This document shows, in pieces, positions 9,025 through 17,661 of a stretch of 64,000 bases of DNA (position 1 is the first letter of the stretch; every line of letters starts with the position of its first letter). The translations under genes were made by a program, and so were the position numbers. The notes beneath the pieces are model-generated. The model ran no database searches. It saw only the letters and a program-made list of their open reading frames with translations, and was not told where the DNA came from. The DNA lies in contig NZ_JANLNM010000002.1 of assembly GCF_024701975.1 (NCBI RefSeq), positions 1-64,000 on the forward strand, in the 5' to 3' direction. This DNA comes from Variovorax sp. ZS18.2.2. Lineage in GTDB: Bacteria; Pseudomonadota; Gammaproteobacteria; Burkholderiales; Burkholderiaceae_C.

Positions 9025-10065
9025 TCACTGCTCGTAGCAGATGTCCAGCCTGACCAGAGAGCCGCTGCGGTCGATGCGGTCGGCGCGGAAGTAGTAGCGG
9101 CCGCGGTAGCTGTCGAGGTGAAGGGGCAGGTCGACGGGGTCGCCCCAGCTTGTGAGTGAGAAGCCTTGTTCGCGCAGATGTTGCAGCAGGGCGTTCAGGC
9201 GCTGCGGGTCTGCGTCTACGCGGATGTCGGCGTCTGCGGGTGGCGTGCCTTGCGGGTCTTGCTGCCACCGCGCGAAGCTGCCGAGCAGAGTGAATGCATG
9301 GCCCTGCGCGCGCAGGGCTTCGAGCAATGCGGCGGTAGCTTGGAGGTCGATGCGTTCGCGCTGTCTGCGGAAGACCAACGCGTATTCGTGGCGCCGGTCG
9401 GTGCGCGCATCTGCATCGGTTTCGATGCTCTCGTGCGGATAGATGAGCACGCGCTCTTCCTCCATTGTGAAGAGCGAACCGAGGATGCGCGCAAGGTCGA
9501 AGGCGAGCGGCAGCACGCGATCGCCGAGGCGGATGTTCTCCACCATCGCGATGCAGGCGCCGCCCTCGCGCAGCCTCGCGCGGACGCGGTGGAATACGTT
9601 GCGCAGGCCATCGAGGTGTTGGGCGTAGCTCTGGCTGTCGTAGAGCTGGGAGGCTGACGGTGCACCGGTCCAGCCGCAACCGAAGTAGGGCACGTTGGTG
9701 AGGCAGAGGTCGAAGGGTGGAAGTACGGCGTCTTCGAGCGCATCGCCCGAGCCGTGCAGGAGCGTTGTGCCCTGTGCGAGTTCGTGACGCGCCAGCCGCT
9801 CGCGGATGAGGTCGATGCGGCCGGCATCGACTTCGCAGCCCGAAGCCAATCGGCCTTCGAGACGCGCCGCCAACAAGGTCGTGCCGAAGCCCGCGAACGG
9901 ATCGAACACCGTGTCACCCGGCTGCGAGAACTGCCGCACGAAGGGCAGCATCTGCTCGACCCACCCGCAATCGCGCCCGCCCATCGGGTCACGCGCGCGC
10001 AGGTCGTCCGGCAGCCGGTAGCGCGGCGATTCGTGGTCGAGCATCAACCAGCTGTGGCTAGCCAT
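9025..10065 (-). CDS. DNA-methyltransferase-like protein with extra C-terminal domain
   Basis: 346 residues from ATG 10065, which overlaps the end of the radical SAM gene by 8 bases. Residues 48-63 hold a motif I of N6/N4 amino-methyltransferases (TVFDPFAGFGTTLLAARLEG). TNVPYFG (123-129) occupies the place of the catalytic (D/N/S)PPY motif, with Val replacing the first Pro. The order of a C-terminal SAM motif after GWVEQMLPFVRQFSQPGD resembles the beta class. Residues about 245-346 form a separate domain (LGSFARW..ADADIRVD..LLQHLREQGFSLTSWGDPV..VRLDICYEQ). Its GS..DxD pattern recalls a minimal nucleotidyltransferase fold. Substrate (DNA, RNA or small molecule) is unknown. Confidence 0.65.
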   Translation of the reverse strand: MASHSWLMLDHESPRYRLPDDLRARDPMGGRDCGWVEQMLPFVRQFSQPGDTVFDPFAGFGTTLLAARLEGRLASGCEVDAGRIDLIRERLARHELAQGTTLLHGSGDALEDAVLPPFDLCLTNVPYFGCGWTGAPSASQLYDSQSYAQHLDGLRNVFHRVRARLREGGACIAMVENIRLGDRVLPLAFDLARILGSLFTMEEERVLIYPHESIETDADARTDRRHEYALVFRRQRERIDLQATAALLEALRAQGHAFTLLGSFARWQQDPQGTPPADADIRVDADPQRLNALLQHLREQGFSLTSWGDPVDLPLHLDSYRGRYYFRADRIDRSGSLVRLDICYEQ

Positions 10066-11200
10066 GGGCAAGGGCCTGTTCGGTCCGGATGTCGAGCAGC
10101 ACGTCGTGCCCCGGCTCCCAGCCGGCGCAGAGCTGGCCGTCCGCAAAGTAGACGAGCTTGTAGATGTCGCCGGTCGCATGGCGTTCGTGCATCGCGCCGT
10201 AGTCGGCGCTTTCGAAGACGACGTTCAGCCCGCTCGCGGTGCGAAGGCGCAGGTTCCAGAAGTAGTAGCCCTCGGTGAGGGCTTCGAGCGTCCATCCGCG
10301 CGAGACCTCGGGGTCGTCGAGGCAGGCGGCGAGCAGGGTGTCCATCGACGCGCGTTCCGTGCGCAGGTAGCGTGCGGTGGCGTTGTCGCGGTAGCCGTCG
10401 TCCAGGCGCGAGAACTCGCGGAAGACGACAGTGCCGGCGCCGCATCGCCGTGCCCATGAAAGGTAGGCGGCCACATCGTGAGGCTGCGCAACGCCGCCGC
10501 GCTGGAGGATGCACACGAGGCGCAGTGGAACCGCATCGGCCAGTTGTCGCGCGGTGCGTTCGAACACGGCCTGATCGCCAATCGCCACCTCGGGGCGGAA
10601 CCGCATGATGGACTGGTTGATTGCGCCGTCGTGGTGGTGACGGGACAGCTCCAGCCAGCTTAACCCGAAGCTTTGCAGCGCGCGCCGCAGCACCTCGCCC
10701 TGCGGCGCGGCGAAGCCGGCGCCGTTGGTGTAAAGCACGCGGTCTTCGACGACCGGGCCATCGCTTTCGCTCGCGGTCAGCGTGTGGAGCAGCTGAAGCA
10801 TCCAGCCGGCGTCATCGCTCGTTTCAAGACCCGAGAGCGACCACGAGAGCGGCACGCCGCGCAGGGCCCGCAGCGCGCGAGCGAGGCCATCGAAGTAATC
10901 GGGCGCAGGCCGCAGCCGCGAGGCCGGCGTTCCGCCATCGGTCTTGCGCAGGTTTTCCGAGCAGAAGCTGCAACGCGCCGAACAGGGCTGGACCGAGGCA
11001 TACGGGGTGAAGGTAATCGGCTGCGCAAATCGCCGCTCGACGCCGCCGATGGTGTGCATGTGCCAGCGCGCGGCTTCATGCGCCAGCGGGGTGCGTCGGG
11101 TCACCGGGCCCACCGACTGGCGCAGGCGCTCGAACAGCGGAGAGACTGCGCTGCGGGGCAGATCGGCAAGGGCGATCTCGAATGGAATGGCAGGGCGCAT
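10058..11200 (-). CDS. Radical SAM protein partnered with the methyltransferase-like gene
   Basis: 380 residues. CSARCSFC (Cys73, Cys77, Cys80) is the CX3CX2C motif that binds the radical SAM [4Fe-4S] cluster, placed after TFTPYASVQP. LSGLETSDDAGWML resembles the region that contacts SAM. The C-terminal third (GYYFWNLRLRTASGLNVVFESADYGAMHER..YKLVYFADGQLCAGWEP) does not look like a standard SPASM domain, as only isolated Cys are present. The downstream methyltransferase-like gene overlaps its end, so both proteins are made together. I do not recognise the subfamily. The pairing suggests a two-step modification of a nucleic acid or metabolite, which is inference. Confidence 0.7.
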   Translation of the reverse strand: MRPAIPFEIALADLPRSAVSPLFERLRQSVGPVTRRTPLAHEAARWHMHTIGGVERRFAQPITFTPYASVQPCSARCSFCSENLRKTDGGTPASRLRPAPDYFDGLARALRALRGVPLSWSLSGLETSDDAGWMLQLLHTLTASESDGPVVEDRVLYTNGAGFAAPQGEVLRRALQSFGLSWLELSRHHHDGAINQSIMRFRPEVAIGDQAVFERTARQLADAVPLRLVCILQRGGVAQPHDVAAYLSWARRCGAGTVVFREFSRLDDGYRDNATARYLRTERASMDTLLAACLDDPEVSRGWTLEALTEGYYFWNLRLRTASGLNVVFESADYGAMHERHATGDIYKLVYFADGQLCAGWEPGHDVLLDIRTEQALAHG

Positions 11201-11296
11201 GGCGGGCGGGGGAGGGGCGAAAATCGCCGCAGCCGCAACGATACGACAGCGCCGCCGCCGATTGGGAATTTGCGCGCAATCTGTTAGAACCGCCCC

Positions 11297-11737
11297 ATGC
11301 GCACCTCCATCGTCCTCATCCCCATGCTCTTCGCCGCCCTGGCTGCGAATGCGGACGTGGTGCGCTGCACCGATGCCAACGGCAAGATCTCGTACACCGA
11401 CGGCAAGTGCCCGTCGGAAACCAAGCAGTCGCGGCAGGTGCCCATCGACGACACACCACCACCGCCGGTGCCGCGCCCGCAGGCCGAAGAATGGCGCCAG
11501 CCGGCCTACACGCCGCCGCCGCCGGTCGCCACGCCGTCAGGCCCGGCCATCATTCCGCGCAACCCCGTCGCCGATGCGCCACCGACCGACCCGCCGGTCT
11601 ACATCCTGGGCCCCGAGCCTTACGACAACGGACCGCAGCGCCACGCGCATCGTCCGCCCCGCGTGCGCGATCCGGGGCCACCGCCCGGGCAGCGGCCGTG
11701 CCAGAACCTCGCGGGCATCAAGCGCAACAACTGCTGA
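11297..11737 (+). CDS. DUF4124 domain-containing exported protein
   Basis: 146 residues with a signal peptide (MRTSIVLIPMLFAALAANA). It is followed by the DUF4124 core VVRCTDANGKISYTDGKCPSE (about residues 21-41), which has the usual two cysteines. The remainder is Pro-rich and low-complexity (residues 50-140) and ends in CQNLAGIKRNNC. It is divergent from the radical SAM gene and 31 bases before the RNase HI-like gene. DUF4124 proteins are small periplasmic proteins of unknown role. Confidence 0.8.
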   Translation: MRTSIVLIPMLFAALAANADVVRCTDANGKISYTDGKCPSETKQSRQVPIDDTPPPPVPRPQAEEWRQPAYTPPPPVATPSGPAIIPRNPVADAPPTDPPVYILGPEPYDNGPQRHAHRPPRVRDPGPPPGQRPCQNLAGIKRNNC

Positions 11738-11768
11738 AGGTCGCGGGGCACCGGCCCGCATTCCATCC

Positions 11769-12230
11769 ATGTCTCTTCCCGTGCCCGAGCACCCGCGCCA
11801 CTGGACCGTCCACTGCGACGGCAGCGCCATGCCCAACCCGGGCCGCATGGGCGTCGGCGCCGTCATCACGCAGCCCGACGGTACGCGCCACCTGCTCTCG
11901 CAGGCCACGCACACGATCGGCTGCAACAACGAGGCCGAGCTGCGCGCGCTGACCCTGGCCTTGAAGGAACTGCGCGCCCGCGGCGCCAGCGCCGTGGTGG
12001 CCTACAGCGACAACAGCATCCTGGTCGAGCAGATCGGCGCGGCTGATGCCCGGCCAATCGCACGGCTGGCGCCGCTGTTCGACGATGCCCGCGCACTGCT
12101 TGGCGAGTTCGAAGAGGCCCGCGTGCAGTGGATTCCGCGTCACCGCAATAGCGAGGCCGATGCGCTGGCCCGCGCCGCCCTCGGCTCGGGCCCGAAGCCG
12201 CCGCCCAAGCCCTGGAAAAAGCGGCGGTGA
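11769..12230 (+). CDS. Ribonuclease HI family protein
   Basis: 153 residues from ATG 11769; longer in-frame ORFs upstream are spurious because they overlap other genes. The RNase H fold is marked by VHCDGSAMPNPG (Asp17), GCNNEAEL (Glu57), AYSDNSIL (Asp81) and WIPRHRNSEADALA (Asp131), the four carboxylates of the DEDD site. It probably hydrolyses RNA in RNA:DNA hybrids, or is one of the diverged YpdQ-like paralogues that genomes carry besides rnhA. The basic tail KPWKKRR is unusual. It sits in a plus-strand run with a DUF4124 gene before and a DUF3297 gene 44 bases after. Confidence 0.85.
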   Translation: MSLPVPEHPRHWTVHCDGSAMPNPGRMGVGAVITQPDGTRHLLSQATHTIGCNNEAELRALTLALKELRARGASAVVAYSDNSILVEQIGAADARPIARLAPLFDDARALLGEFEEARVQWIPRHRNSEADALARAALGSGPKPPPKPWKKRR

Positions 12231-12274
12231 GCGAGGTCCTTATCATTCGGGTCGTTCCCGAACCACAGACTCCC

Positions 12275-12523
12275 ATGACCGAAGAAATTTCCCGCCCGCC
12301 GCTTCCCGATCACCTCTCCACCGATGCGCGCAGCCCGCATCATGTGGCTGCCGTCTTCGAATTCCCCATCGGCATCCGCTTCAACGGCAAGGAGCGGCTC
12401 GACGTGGAGGAGTACTGCATCAGCGAAGGCTGGATCAAGGTGCCCGCAGGCAAGGCGGTAGACCGCAAGGGCTATCCGCTGCTGCTGAAGCTCAAAGGCA
12501 CGGTCGAGGCTTACTACCGGTAA
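12275..12523 (+). CDS. DUF3297 family protein
   Basis: 82 residues from ATG 12275; an earlier in-frame ATG at 12227 overlaps the RNase gene and is less likely. The sequence matches the compact DUF3297 family closely: LPDHLSTDARSPHH, then GIRFNGKERLDVEEYCISEG, then WIKVPAGKAVDRKG and the LLLKLKGTVEAYYR end. This is a widespread small cytoplasmic protein of proteobacteria with no assigned function. Confidence 0.85.
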   Translation: MTEEISRPPLPDHLSTDARSPHHVAAVFEFPIGIRFNGKERLDVEEYCISEGWIKVPAGKAVDRKGYPLLLKLKGTVEAYYR

Positions 12524-12527
12524 GACA

Positions 12528-12546
12528 GAAGGGGTCTTGCCCCTTC
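12528..12546. terminator. Hairpin between convergent DUF3297 and DUF2272 genes
   Basis: GAAGGGG-TCTTG-CCCCTTC, a 7-bp GC-rich stem just after the DUF3297 stop. It overlaps the last bases of the minus-strand DUF2272 gene. No T-run is present, so strength is uncertain. Confidence 0.45.
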
Positions 12547-13474
12547 AGCGCCACTGCAGTAGCAGCGACCACGGTTGGCGGCTCATGTGGCGGTCGATGC
12601 AGCCGGGCACACCCGTTGCACCGGCCGTGCATCCTTCGGGTAGATAACTCGGATCCAGCAACCTAGTACCGGGCGCGAATGCCAGGCGCCGCAAGGTGAC
12701 CGACTGGATCACGTTGCCGCCCACGGTGTCGAAGCCCGTGGCATCGACACCCACCACCACATCGCAATGCATCGGCAAGGCCTCGCCGCCCGTGGGGCGC
12801 TGGGCCAGCACTTCGCCGATCCGTTCGAAGGTGTTGTAGCCCGCGCCGATGCCGCGCGCCTGGCAGACGAGGTCACCCACGCGTGGCGGCGTGCGCATCA
12901 GGTCGCAGGCACGCATCGCGTAGCGCGTCGGCCGGTTCGCGGCTTCGTCGAGGCCCGCCTTCCATGCGGCGCCTGCGTAGTCGGCATGCGCTTCCGAGAA
13001 AACGAATTCGTCCGCGCCGAGCCCGGCGCGCTGCGCAATCCAGCTGATGAAGGCGGCGGACCACGGCGCATCGATCACCGCGACGCGGCTCAATGCGGCG
13101 TCGATGGACTGCGGCTCGGACGAATCGGGCGCGGCATCCGGGTCGGTGCCACGCAGGCGCACACCGGTTGCCTGCCAGTAGCCGAGCACGCGCTGCCATG
13201 GCGCGAGGTTCTGCGGGGCGCGGCGGATGTCTTCGGCTTCGGCATCGCCGGCCAAGGTGAGGCGGCCTTCGGCATCCATGGTCTGCGCACCGAAGGCCTG
13301 ATGCTCTTGTTGCGCGAAGGTCGCCATCGCAAGTGCGCGGGATGGCGACGGGATCTGCGTGGCGGTGTTCAGGCAGCCTGCTGCCGACGCGGTGCGCGAT
13401 ATCGCCAGCCACAAAAGAAAAACGCCCACTGCCAGGCTCTTCGGAGATGAAGAAATGGCGGTGGGCGTATTCAT
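12545..13474 (-). CDS. DUF2272 domain-containing exported protein
   Basis: 309 residues if ATG 13474 is used. A hydrophobic stretch (VGVFLLWLAISRTASAAGC) acts as signal peptide. The DUF2272 core includes SAAFISWIAQRAG, FVFSEAHADYAGAAW, RPGDLVCQ-like RVGDLVCQARG, and HCDVVVGVDATGFDTVGGN, with His/Asp/Cys positions resembling NlpC/P60-like peptidases. It may process cell-wall or peptide substrates in the envelope. A terminator-like hairpin with a U-tract lies within its first 25 codons, so the true start may be a GTG further in (MGVFLLW). No operon partner is evident. Confidence 0.75.
   Translation of the reverse strand: MNTPTAISSSPKSLAVGVFLLWLAISRTASAAGCLNTATQIPSPSRALAMATFAQQEHQAFGAQTMDAEGRLTLAGDAEAEDIRRAPQNLAPWQRVLGYWQATGVRLRGTDPDAAPDSSEPQSIDAALSRVAVIDAPWSAAFISWIAQRAGLGADEFVFSEAHADYAGAAWKAGLDEAANRPTRYAMRACDLMRTPPRVGDLVCQARGIGAGYNTFERIGEVLAQRPTGGEALPMHCDVVVGVDATGFDTVGGNVIQSVTLRRLAFAPGTRLLDPSYLPEGCTAGATGVPGCIDRHMSRQPWSLLLQWR
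13413..13468 (-). terminator. Intrinsic-terminator-like hairpin inside the 5' end of the DUF2272 ORF
   Basis: Arms at 13456-13468 and 13422-13434 pair with one mismatch in 13 bases (TGGCGGTGGGCGT with ACGCCCACTGCCA). In minus-strand RNA the second arm is followed by UUUUUCUUUU (13421-13412). It lies 57-112 bases past the stop of the upstream lipoprotein gene, so it would suit as that gene's terminator. It overlaps the annotated DUF2272 start. Confidence 0.6.
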
Positions 13475-13524
13475 GGCGAAGGAGCATAGCCCCGTCGGGC
13501 CATGCGCCAGTCGTCATGCGCCTG

Positions 13525-15129
13525 CTAGTTGCAATACTGCGCGTTGTTGTCGGTGTTGATCGGCGCGGGCGGGTCGGCCAGGAACTGCTGCACGGGGACG
13601 ATGGTCGCCTGGCAGTTCGCATCGGTGGTCATGTCGAACACATGCCAGATGCGCGTCGACGAGGTCTCGCCGGCCGGCGGAGCGAAGATCGATTGCGCGC
13701 CGCGGTTGGCCACCTCTATCCGTGCCGGTGATCCCGTCTGTCCCGGGTCGAAGGTGTCGGAATAGTTGTGAACGACGAACCGGTAGGTGCGGTTCTTCGC
13801 GAGCTTCGCGAACGTGGTGACCTCGGGGCCGAAGCTGAACTGGTCGTCCACGTCAAGGCCGATGAACGGCGCCTCGGTGAGCGAGCCCTTGTTTTCGAAA
13901 TACACCAGCTCGTCGGCGTTCGCACCGAAGGTGTACGAATCCAGGTCCAGCGGGCGCGCTCCCCAGGTCAGCTTGACCGACACGGCCGAGCGCGTGAGCG
14001 TCAGGCAGGCACCCAGCGCGACGTCTTCGTCGCCGATGGTCACCGTGGGCGCGTTGGAGACCTCGGTCGCGGTGCTGGCGATGACGTAGGCCCCGCTCGC
14101 GCGTTTCACCGCCACCGAGAACTCGCCGTTCGCGTTGGTCAGTGCGGTGGCCAGGCCGGTGTAGGTCTTGCCTTCGCTCGCGACCAGCGCGCCGCCCACC
14201 CGCTCGCCGGCCGCGTTCTGCACGCAGCCGTTGATGCGCACGGTGTTGTAGATCTGGTCCGCGTTCCAGGTCGTGAAGTGGGTGACCGTGCCTTCGTAGT
14301 ACTGCGAGGGCGCCGTGCCCTGCAGCGTGGCCGAACCTTCCTGCACCCAAAGACCGGTGGTGGTGTTGTAGTGGAAGAGCGGCACGCTCGCAGGCAGCGC
14401 ATCGGCGCGCGACGAGGGCGCGATGCGCACCGTGGCGTCCGTGCCGGCCGCGAGGTTCAGCGGCGCGCCGTCCGCATCGACGAAGCTGGCATCCAGCGCG
14501 CCGAAGCTCTCGATCGGTGCGCTGCCGCCGTCCGTGCCGGCGAGGTAGTTGCCGGGCATCACGTTGAGATCGCTGGCAGGCGCGATGGGCGTGACCCGCG
14601 CGGTCGCAGGACCCGTGGGCGCGCTGCCATCGGCGCGGCGCAGCGAGTTCGCGCGCAGCCGCACCATGGCGGTGGAGCCGGGCACGACGACGTCGTACGC
14701 GGCCTGCGGATCGAAGTTCACCGTGACCGCCACCGGCAGCATCGGGATGTTGATGACCGTCGAGGAACCCGCGGCCGACAACGCGGCGGTGGCGCGGCTC
14801 TGCGGCACCATGCCGGCCTTCGCGAAGCTCAGCAGCACCGATGCGGCGGGCGCGATCTCGGTGAGGGTGTAGCTGCCGTCGTCGGCGGTGACGGCGGACG
14901 ACGAACCGGTGCTGACCGTGACCTGAGCCACGCCCTGGCCGCTGAGCGCGTTGGTGACGCGGCCGGTGACCTTGGCTTTTTCCTCTGCGGGCGGCGGCGG
15001 CGGTGGTGGCGGCGGGGGAGGGGGCGGAACCTGATACCCGTAGAACGGATTCGATCCGCCGTCGCCTCCTCCGCATGCAATGGCGGCCACGGCGACGAAT
15101 ATCGCGGCCAGCAGCAGTTTGAATTTCAT
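13525..15129 (-). CDS. Large lipoprotein with carboxypeptidase-regulatory-like domain
   Basis: 534 residues from ATG 15129, with AGAGGGGAA upstream. The lipobox (VAAIAC, Cys about 18) follows a hydrophobic signal (MKFKLLLAAIFVAVAAIAC). After a Gly-rich linker and an uninterrupted run of 13 prolines comes a CarboxypepD_reg-like Ig fold (VTGRVTNALSGQGVAQVTV..DDGSYTLTEI). A similar fold follows near residue 335 (INGCVQNAAGERVGGALVASEG). The middle resembles the outer-membrane-anchored proteins with N-terminal peptidase-regulatory repeats. Ends ...NTDNNAQYCN. Probably surface or outer-membrane attached; function unknown. Confidence 0.75.
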   Translation of the reverse strand: MKFKLLLAAIFVAVAAIACGGGDGGSNPFYGYQVPPPPPPPPPPPPPAEEKAKVTGRVTNALSGQGVAQVTVSTGSSSAVTADDGSYTLTEIAPAASVLLSFAKAGMVPQSRATAALSAAGSSTVINIPMLPVAVTVNFDPQAAYDVVVPGSTAMVRLRANSLRRADGSAPTGPATARVTPIAPASDLNVMPGNYLAGTDGGSAPIESFGALDASFVDADGAPLNLAAGTDATVRIAPSSRADALPASVPLFHYNTTTGLWVQEGSATLQGTAPSQYYEGTVTHFTTWNADQIYNTVRINGCVQNAAGERVGGALVASEGKTYTGLATALTNANGEFSVAVKRASGAYVIASTATEVSNAPTVTIGDEDVALGACLTLTRSAVSVKLTWGARPLDLDSYTFGANADELVYFENKGSLTEAPFIGLDVDDQFSFGPEVTTFAKLAKNRTYRFVVHNYSDTFDPGQTGSPARIEVANRGAQSIFAPPAGETSSTRIWHVFDMTTDANCQATIVPVQQFLADPPAPINTDNNAQYCN

Positions 15130-15349
15130 GGTGATTCCCCTCTCTTTGGATGAACGATTCTTGAAGCCGTGTCGTAGGCTGGAATCGCCAGCCGGCAGGG
15201 CTGCCCGATGGTGCTGGGCACGGGCTCGTACCGCCAGTGCCGAAGGACACATGTCAAAAGGCACGTGAAGAAAGGCACGTGTCGAAAGTCACCCCGGATG
15301 CGAGCAGCGGCTCGCGAGGCCCGTGCCGACGGGCCCGCGGCGCTGCGTT

Positions 15350-16147
15350 TCAGGCCAGCAGGCTGAAGAGCGAACGCAGCACGCTCACCGTGGCCAACGC
15401 GATCAGCAGGTTCAGCACGTGCTTCCTGAACTGCTCGGGCGAAACGCCCTTGAACGAGCGCTGCCCCCACCAGATGCCCGCCAGCATCGCGGGCGCGAGC
15501 CACACCGCCCACTTGAGCGTGGCGGGCCCGAGCAGGTTGCCCGACGCATGTGCGGAAGACGGCATGAGCGCGGCGGCAATCAGCGACACCACATCGCTGA
15601 ACAGCAGCAGCGCGATCAGTGTGGCGCGCAGCGCGGCCGGCGCCATCTTCGCCGTGCTCAGCAGCACCGCGATGGCAATGCCGCCGATGGCCGCCACGCC
15701 GTTGATGAAGCCCGAGGCCAGCCCCGCCGCGAGCCGCACGCTGCGCGTGGGCACGAGCGTGACGTGCGTACCGCCGCGCAGCAGCAACGCAGCGGCCATC
15801 AACAGTGCGCCGATCAGAAGGCGCAATGGCGTCTCGGGCAACCACGCGAGCAGCGCCACGCCGAGGGGAATGCAGACCAGGTTGCCCACCATCAGCCAAC
15901 TGAGCCAGGGCATGTCGATATCGCGCGCGATGCCGCGCAACTGGCTCAGGCTCGCGAGGATTTCGAGCATGAAGATGGCCGGCACTACGAGCGCGGGCGA
16001 TACCACCAGCGACATGCCCGCCACCGTGATCGCCGAGAAGCCGAAGCCCGCGAAGCCGCGCACGATGCCGGCCGCGAACACCACGCAGAGGCTGTAGGCG
16101 AGCAGTGCTGGCGCGAGCGGTGGCGTCAGCAGTTCGGCCGCCGTCAT
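15350..16147 (-). CDS. TauE/SafE family permease (putative sulfite/organosulfonate exporter)
   Basis: 265 residues with eight or so hydrophobic segments. It has the TauE/SafE pattern: FAAGIVRGFAGFGFSAI in the first half and LASGFINGVAAIGGIAIAVLL in the second. Its ATG (16147) overlaps the stop of the CoA ligase gene, so it is the last gene of the sau-type operon. Family members export sulfite or sulfoacetate, or import sulfur compounds. Here export of excess sulfite released by Xsc is the most sensible job, which is inference from context. Confidence 0.85.
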   Translation of the reverse strand: MTAAELLTPPLAPALLAYSLCVVFAAGIVRGFAGFGFSAITVAGMSLVVSPALVVPAIFMLEILASLSQLRGIARDIDMPWLSWLMVGNLVCIPLGVALLAWLPETPLRLLIGALLMAAALLLRGGTHVTLVPTRSVRLAAGLASGFINGVAAIGGIAIAVLLSTAKMAPAALRATLIALLLFSDVVSLIAAALMPSSAHASGNLLGPATLKWAVWLAPAMLAGIWWGQRSFKGVSPEQFRKHVLNLLIALATVSVLRSLFSLLA

Positions 16148-17661
16148 GCCTCGAAGAGCGGCAGCAGCTTCAGGCGCTGCACCTTGCCCGAAGGCCCGCG
16201 CGGCAGGTCGGCGACGAAGCGGTAGTGGCCCGGCGTCTTGTAGCGGCCGAGCGCGGTGGCGCTGAAGGCGCGCAGTTCGTCCTCGGTACAGGCGTAGCCC
16301 TCGCGCAGCACGATGCACACGCCGATCTCCTGGCCGTAGTGGCGGTCGGGCACGCCCACGGCCGCGGCCTCGAGCACGGCGGGGTGCTGCAGCAGCGCCT
16401 CGTCGATCTCGCGAGGCGCGATGTTCTCGCCGCCTTTGATGATGAGTTCCTTGATGCGGCCGGTGACGAAGAAGAAGCCGTCCTCGTCGCGGTGGCCGAG
16501 GTCGCCGGTGCGCAGCCATCCGTCGGGCGTGAAGCTCGCGCGCGTGGCCTCTTCGTTCTTGTAGTAGCCGAGCATCACGTTCGGCCCGCGGATCACGAGC
16601 TCGCCGGTCGTGCCGTCGGGCACGGCCGCAAGCTCTGCATCGACCACGCCGGCCATGCAGCCCGAGGCACGGCCCACCGAGCCGAGCTTGCGCGCGGCCG
16701 GGTCCATCGGGTTGGAGAACGAGGGCGCCGCGGTCTCGGTGAGGCCCATGGTCTCGACGATGCCGATGCCGAACATCTGTTCGAACGCGCGGTGGTGCTC
16801 GGGCGGCAGCGCCGCCGAGGCCGAGCGGCAGAAGCGGATGGCGAGCGTCTGCGCGAGCGGCGGCTTCGGGCCTTCGAGCAGGTACGAGATCATGGTCGGC
16901 ACCACGTTGATCCAGCTGCACTGCGTTTGCGTGGCTTGTTCCCAGAAACGGCCGGCCGAGAACTTCGGTGGCATCGCGAGGCTGCCGCCGTGCGCGAGCG
17001 GGGCGAGCATGGTCACGGCGAAGGCGTTGATGTGATAGAGCGGCAGCACTGCGAGCACGCGGTCCGCGGGCTGCAGCGCATGCTCGGCGCTGATGGCGTG
17101 CGCATTGGCCGCGAGGTTGCGCTGCGAGAGCATCACGCCCTTGGGCATGCCGGTGGTGCCGGAGGTGTACATCAGCAGTGCGACGGCGTCGGGGGCGGGC
17201 GGTAGCGCATCGGCCGCTGCATCGGCTTCGTCTGGCAGCGCATCGGCTTCCGGGTCGACCACGATCACCGTCACCGGCCGGTCGAAGGCCTGCACGATGT
17301 CGCGCACACGCGCTTCCCATTCGGGCGCCACGCAGACCACGCGGCAGTCGGAATGCGAGAGCACGTAACGCATCTGCTCAGGCTGCGACAGCAGGTTGAC
17401 CGGGTTCACGCAGTAGCCCGCGTGCATCGCGCCGAGCAGCAGGCGCAGCGTCTGCAGGCCGTTGGGCATGACGACGGAGATCGTCTCGCCGGGCTTTGCA
17501 TGCCGGGTCAGCACACCCGCCACGCGACGGCAGCCGTGTGCGAGTTCGCCGTAGGTGATGTGGCGCTCGCTCTCGGTGGCGCGCGCATACACCGCGTGCG
17601 GCTGGCGCGCCGCCTGGCGCTCGATCAGTGCATGGACGGTGCCGCCTGCCGCGCCGCTCAT
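16144..17661 (-). CDS. sauT: AMP-forming acyl-CoA ligase, likely sulfoacetate-CoA ligase
   Basis: 505 residues. The ANL superfamily P-loop is YTSGTTGMPKGV (165-176), and the C-terminal catalytic lysine sits in PSGKVQRLKLL (Lys493). GWLRTGDLGHRDEDGFFFVTGR is the hinge region. The gene is flanked by overlapping genes for an acylating aldehyde dehydrogenase (upstream) and a TauE/SafE permease (downstream). This gene set matches sulfoacetate catabolism as described for Cupriavidus necator (SauT activates sulfoacetate to sulfoacetyl-CoA with ATP). The family is certain; sulfoacetate as substrate is inferred from the neighbours. Confidence 0.8.
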   Translation of the reverse strand: MSGAAGGTVHALIERQAARQPHAVYARATESERHITYGELAHGCRRVAGVLTRHAKPGETISVVMPNGLQTLRLLLGAMHAGYCVNPVNLLSQPEQMRYVLSHSDCRVVCVAPEWEARVRDIVQAFDRPVTVIVVDPEADALPDEADAAADALPPAPDAVALLMYTSGTTGMPKGVMLSQRNLAANAHAISAEHALQPADRVLAVLPLYHINAFAVTMLAPLAHGGSLAMPPKFSAGRFWEQATQTQCSWINVVPTMISYLLEGPKPPLAQTLAIRFCRSASAALPPEHHRAFEQMFGIGIVETMGLTETAAPSFSNPMDPAARKLGSVGRASGCMAGVVDAELAAVPDGTTGELVIRGPNVMLGYYKNEEATRASFTPDGWLRTGDLGHRDEDGFFFVTGRIKELIIKGGENIAPREIDEALLQHPAVLEAAAVGVPDRHYGQEIGVCIVLREGYACTEDELRAFSATALGRYKTPGHYRFVADLPRGPSGKVQRLKLLPLFEA

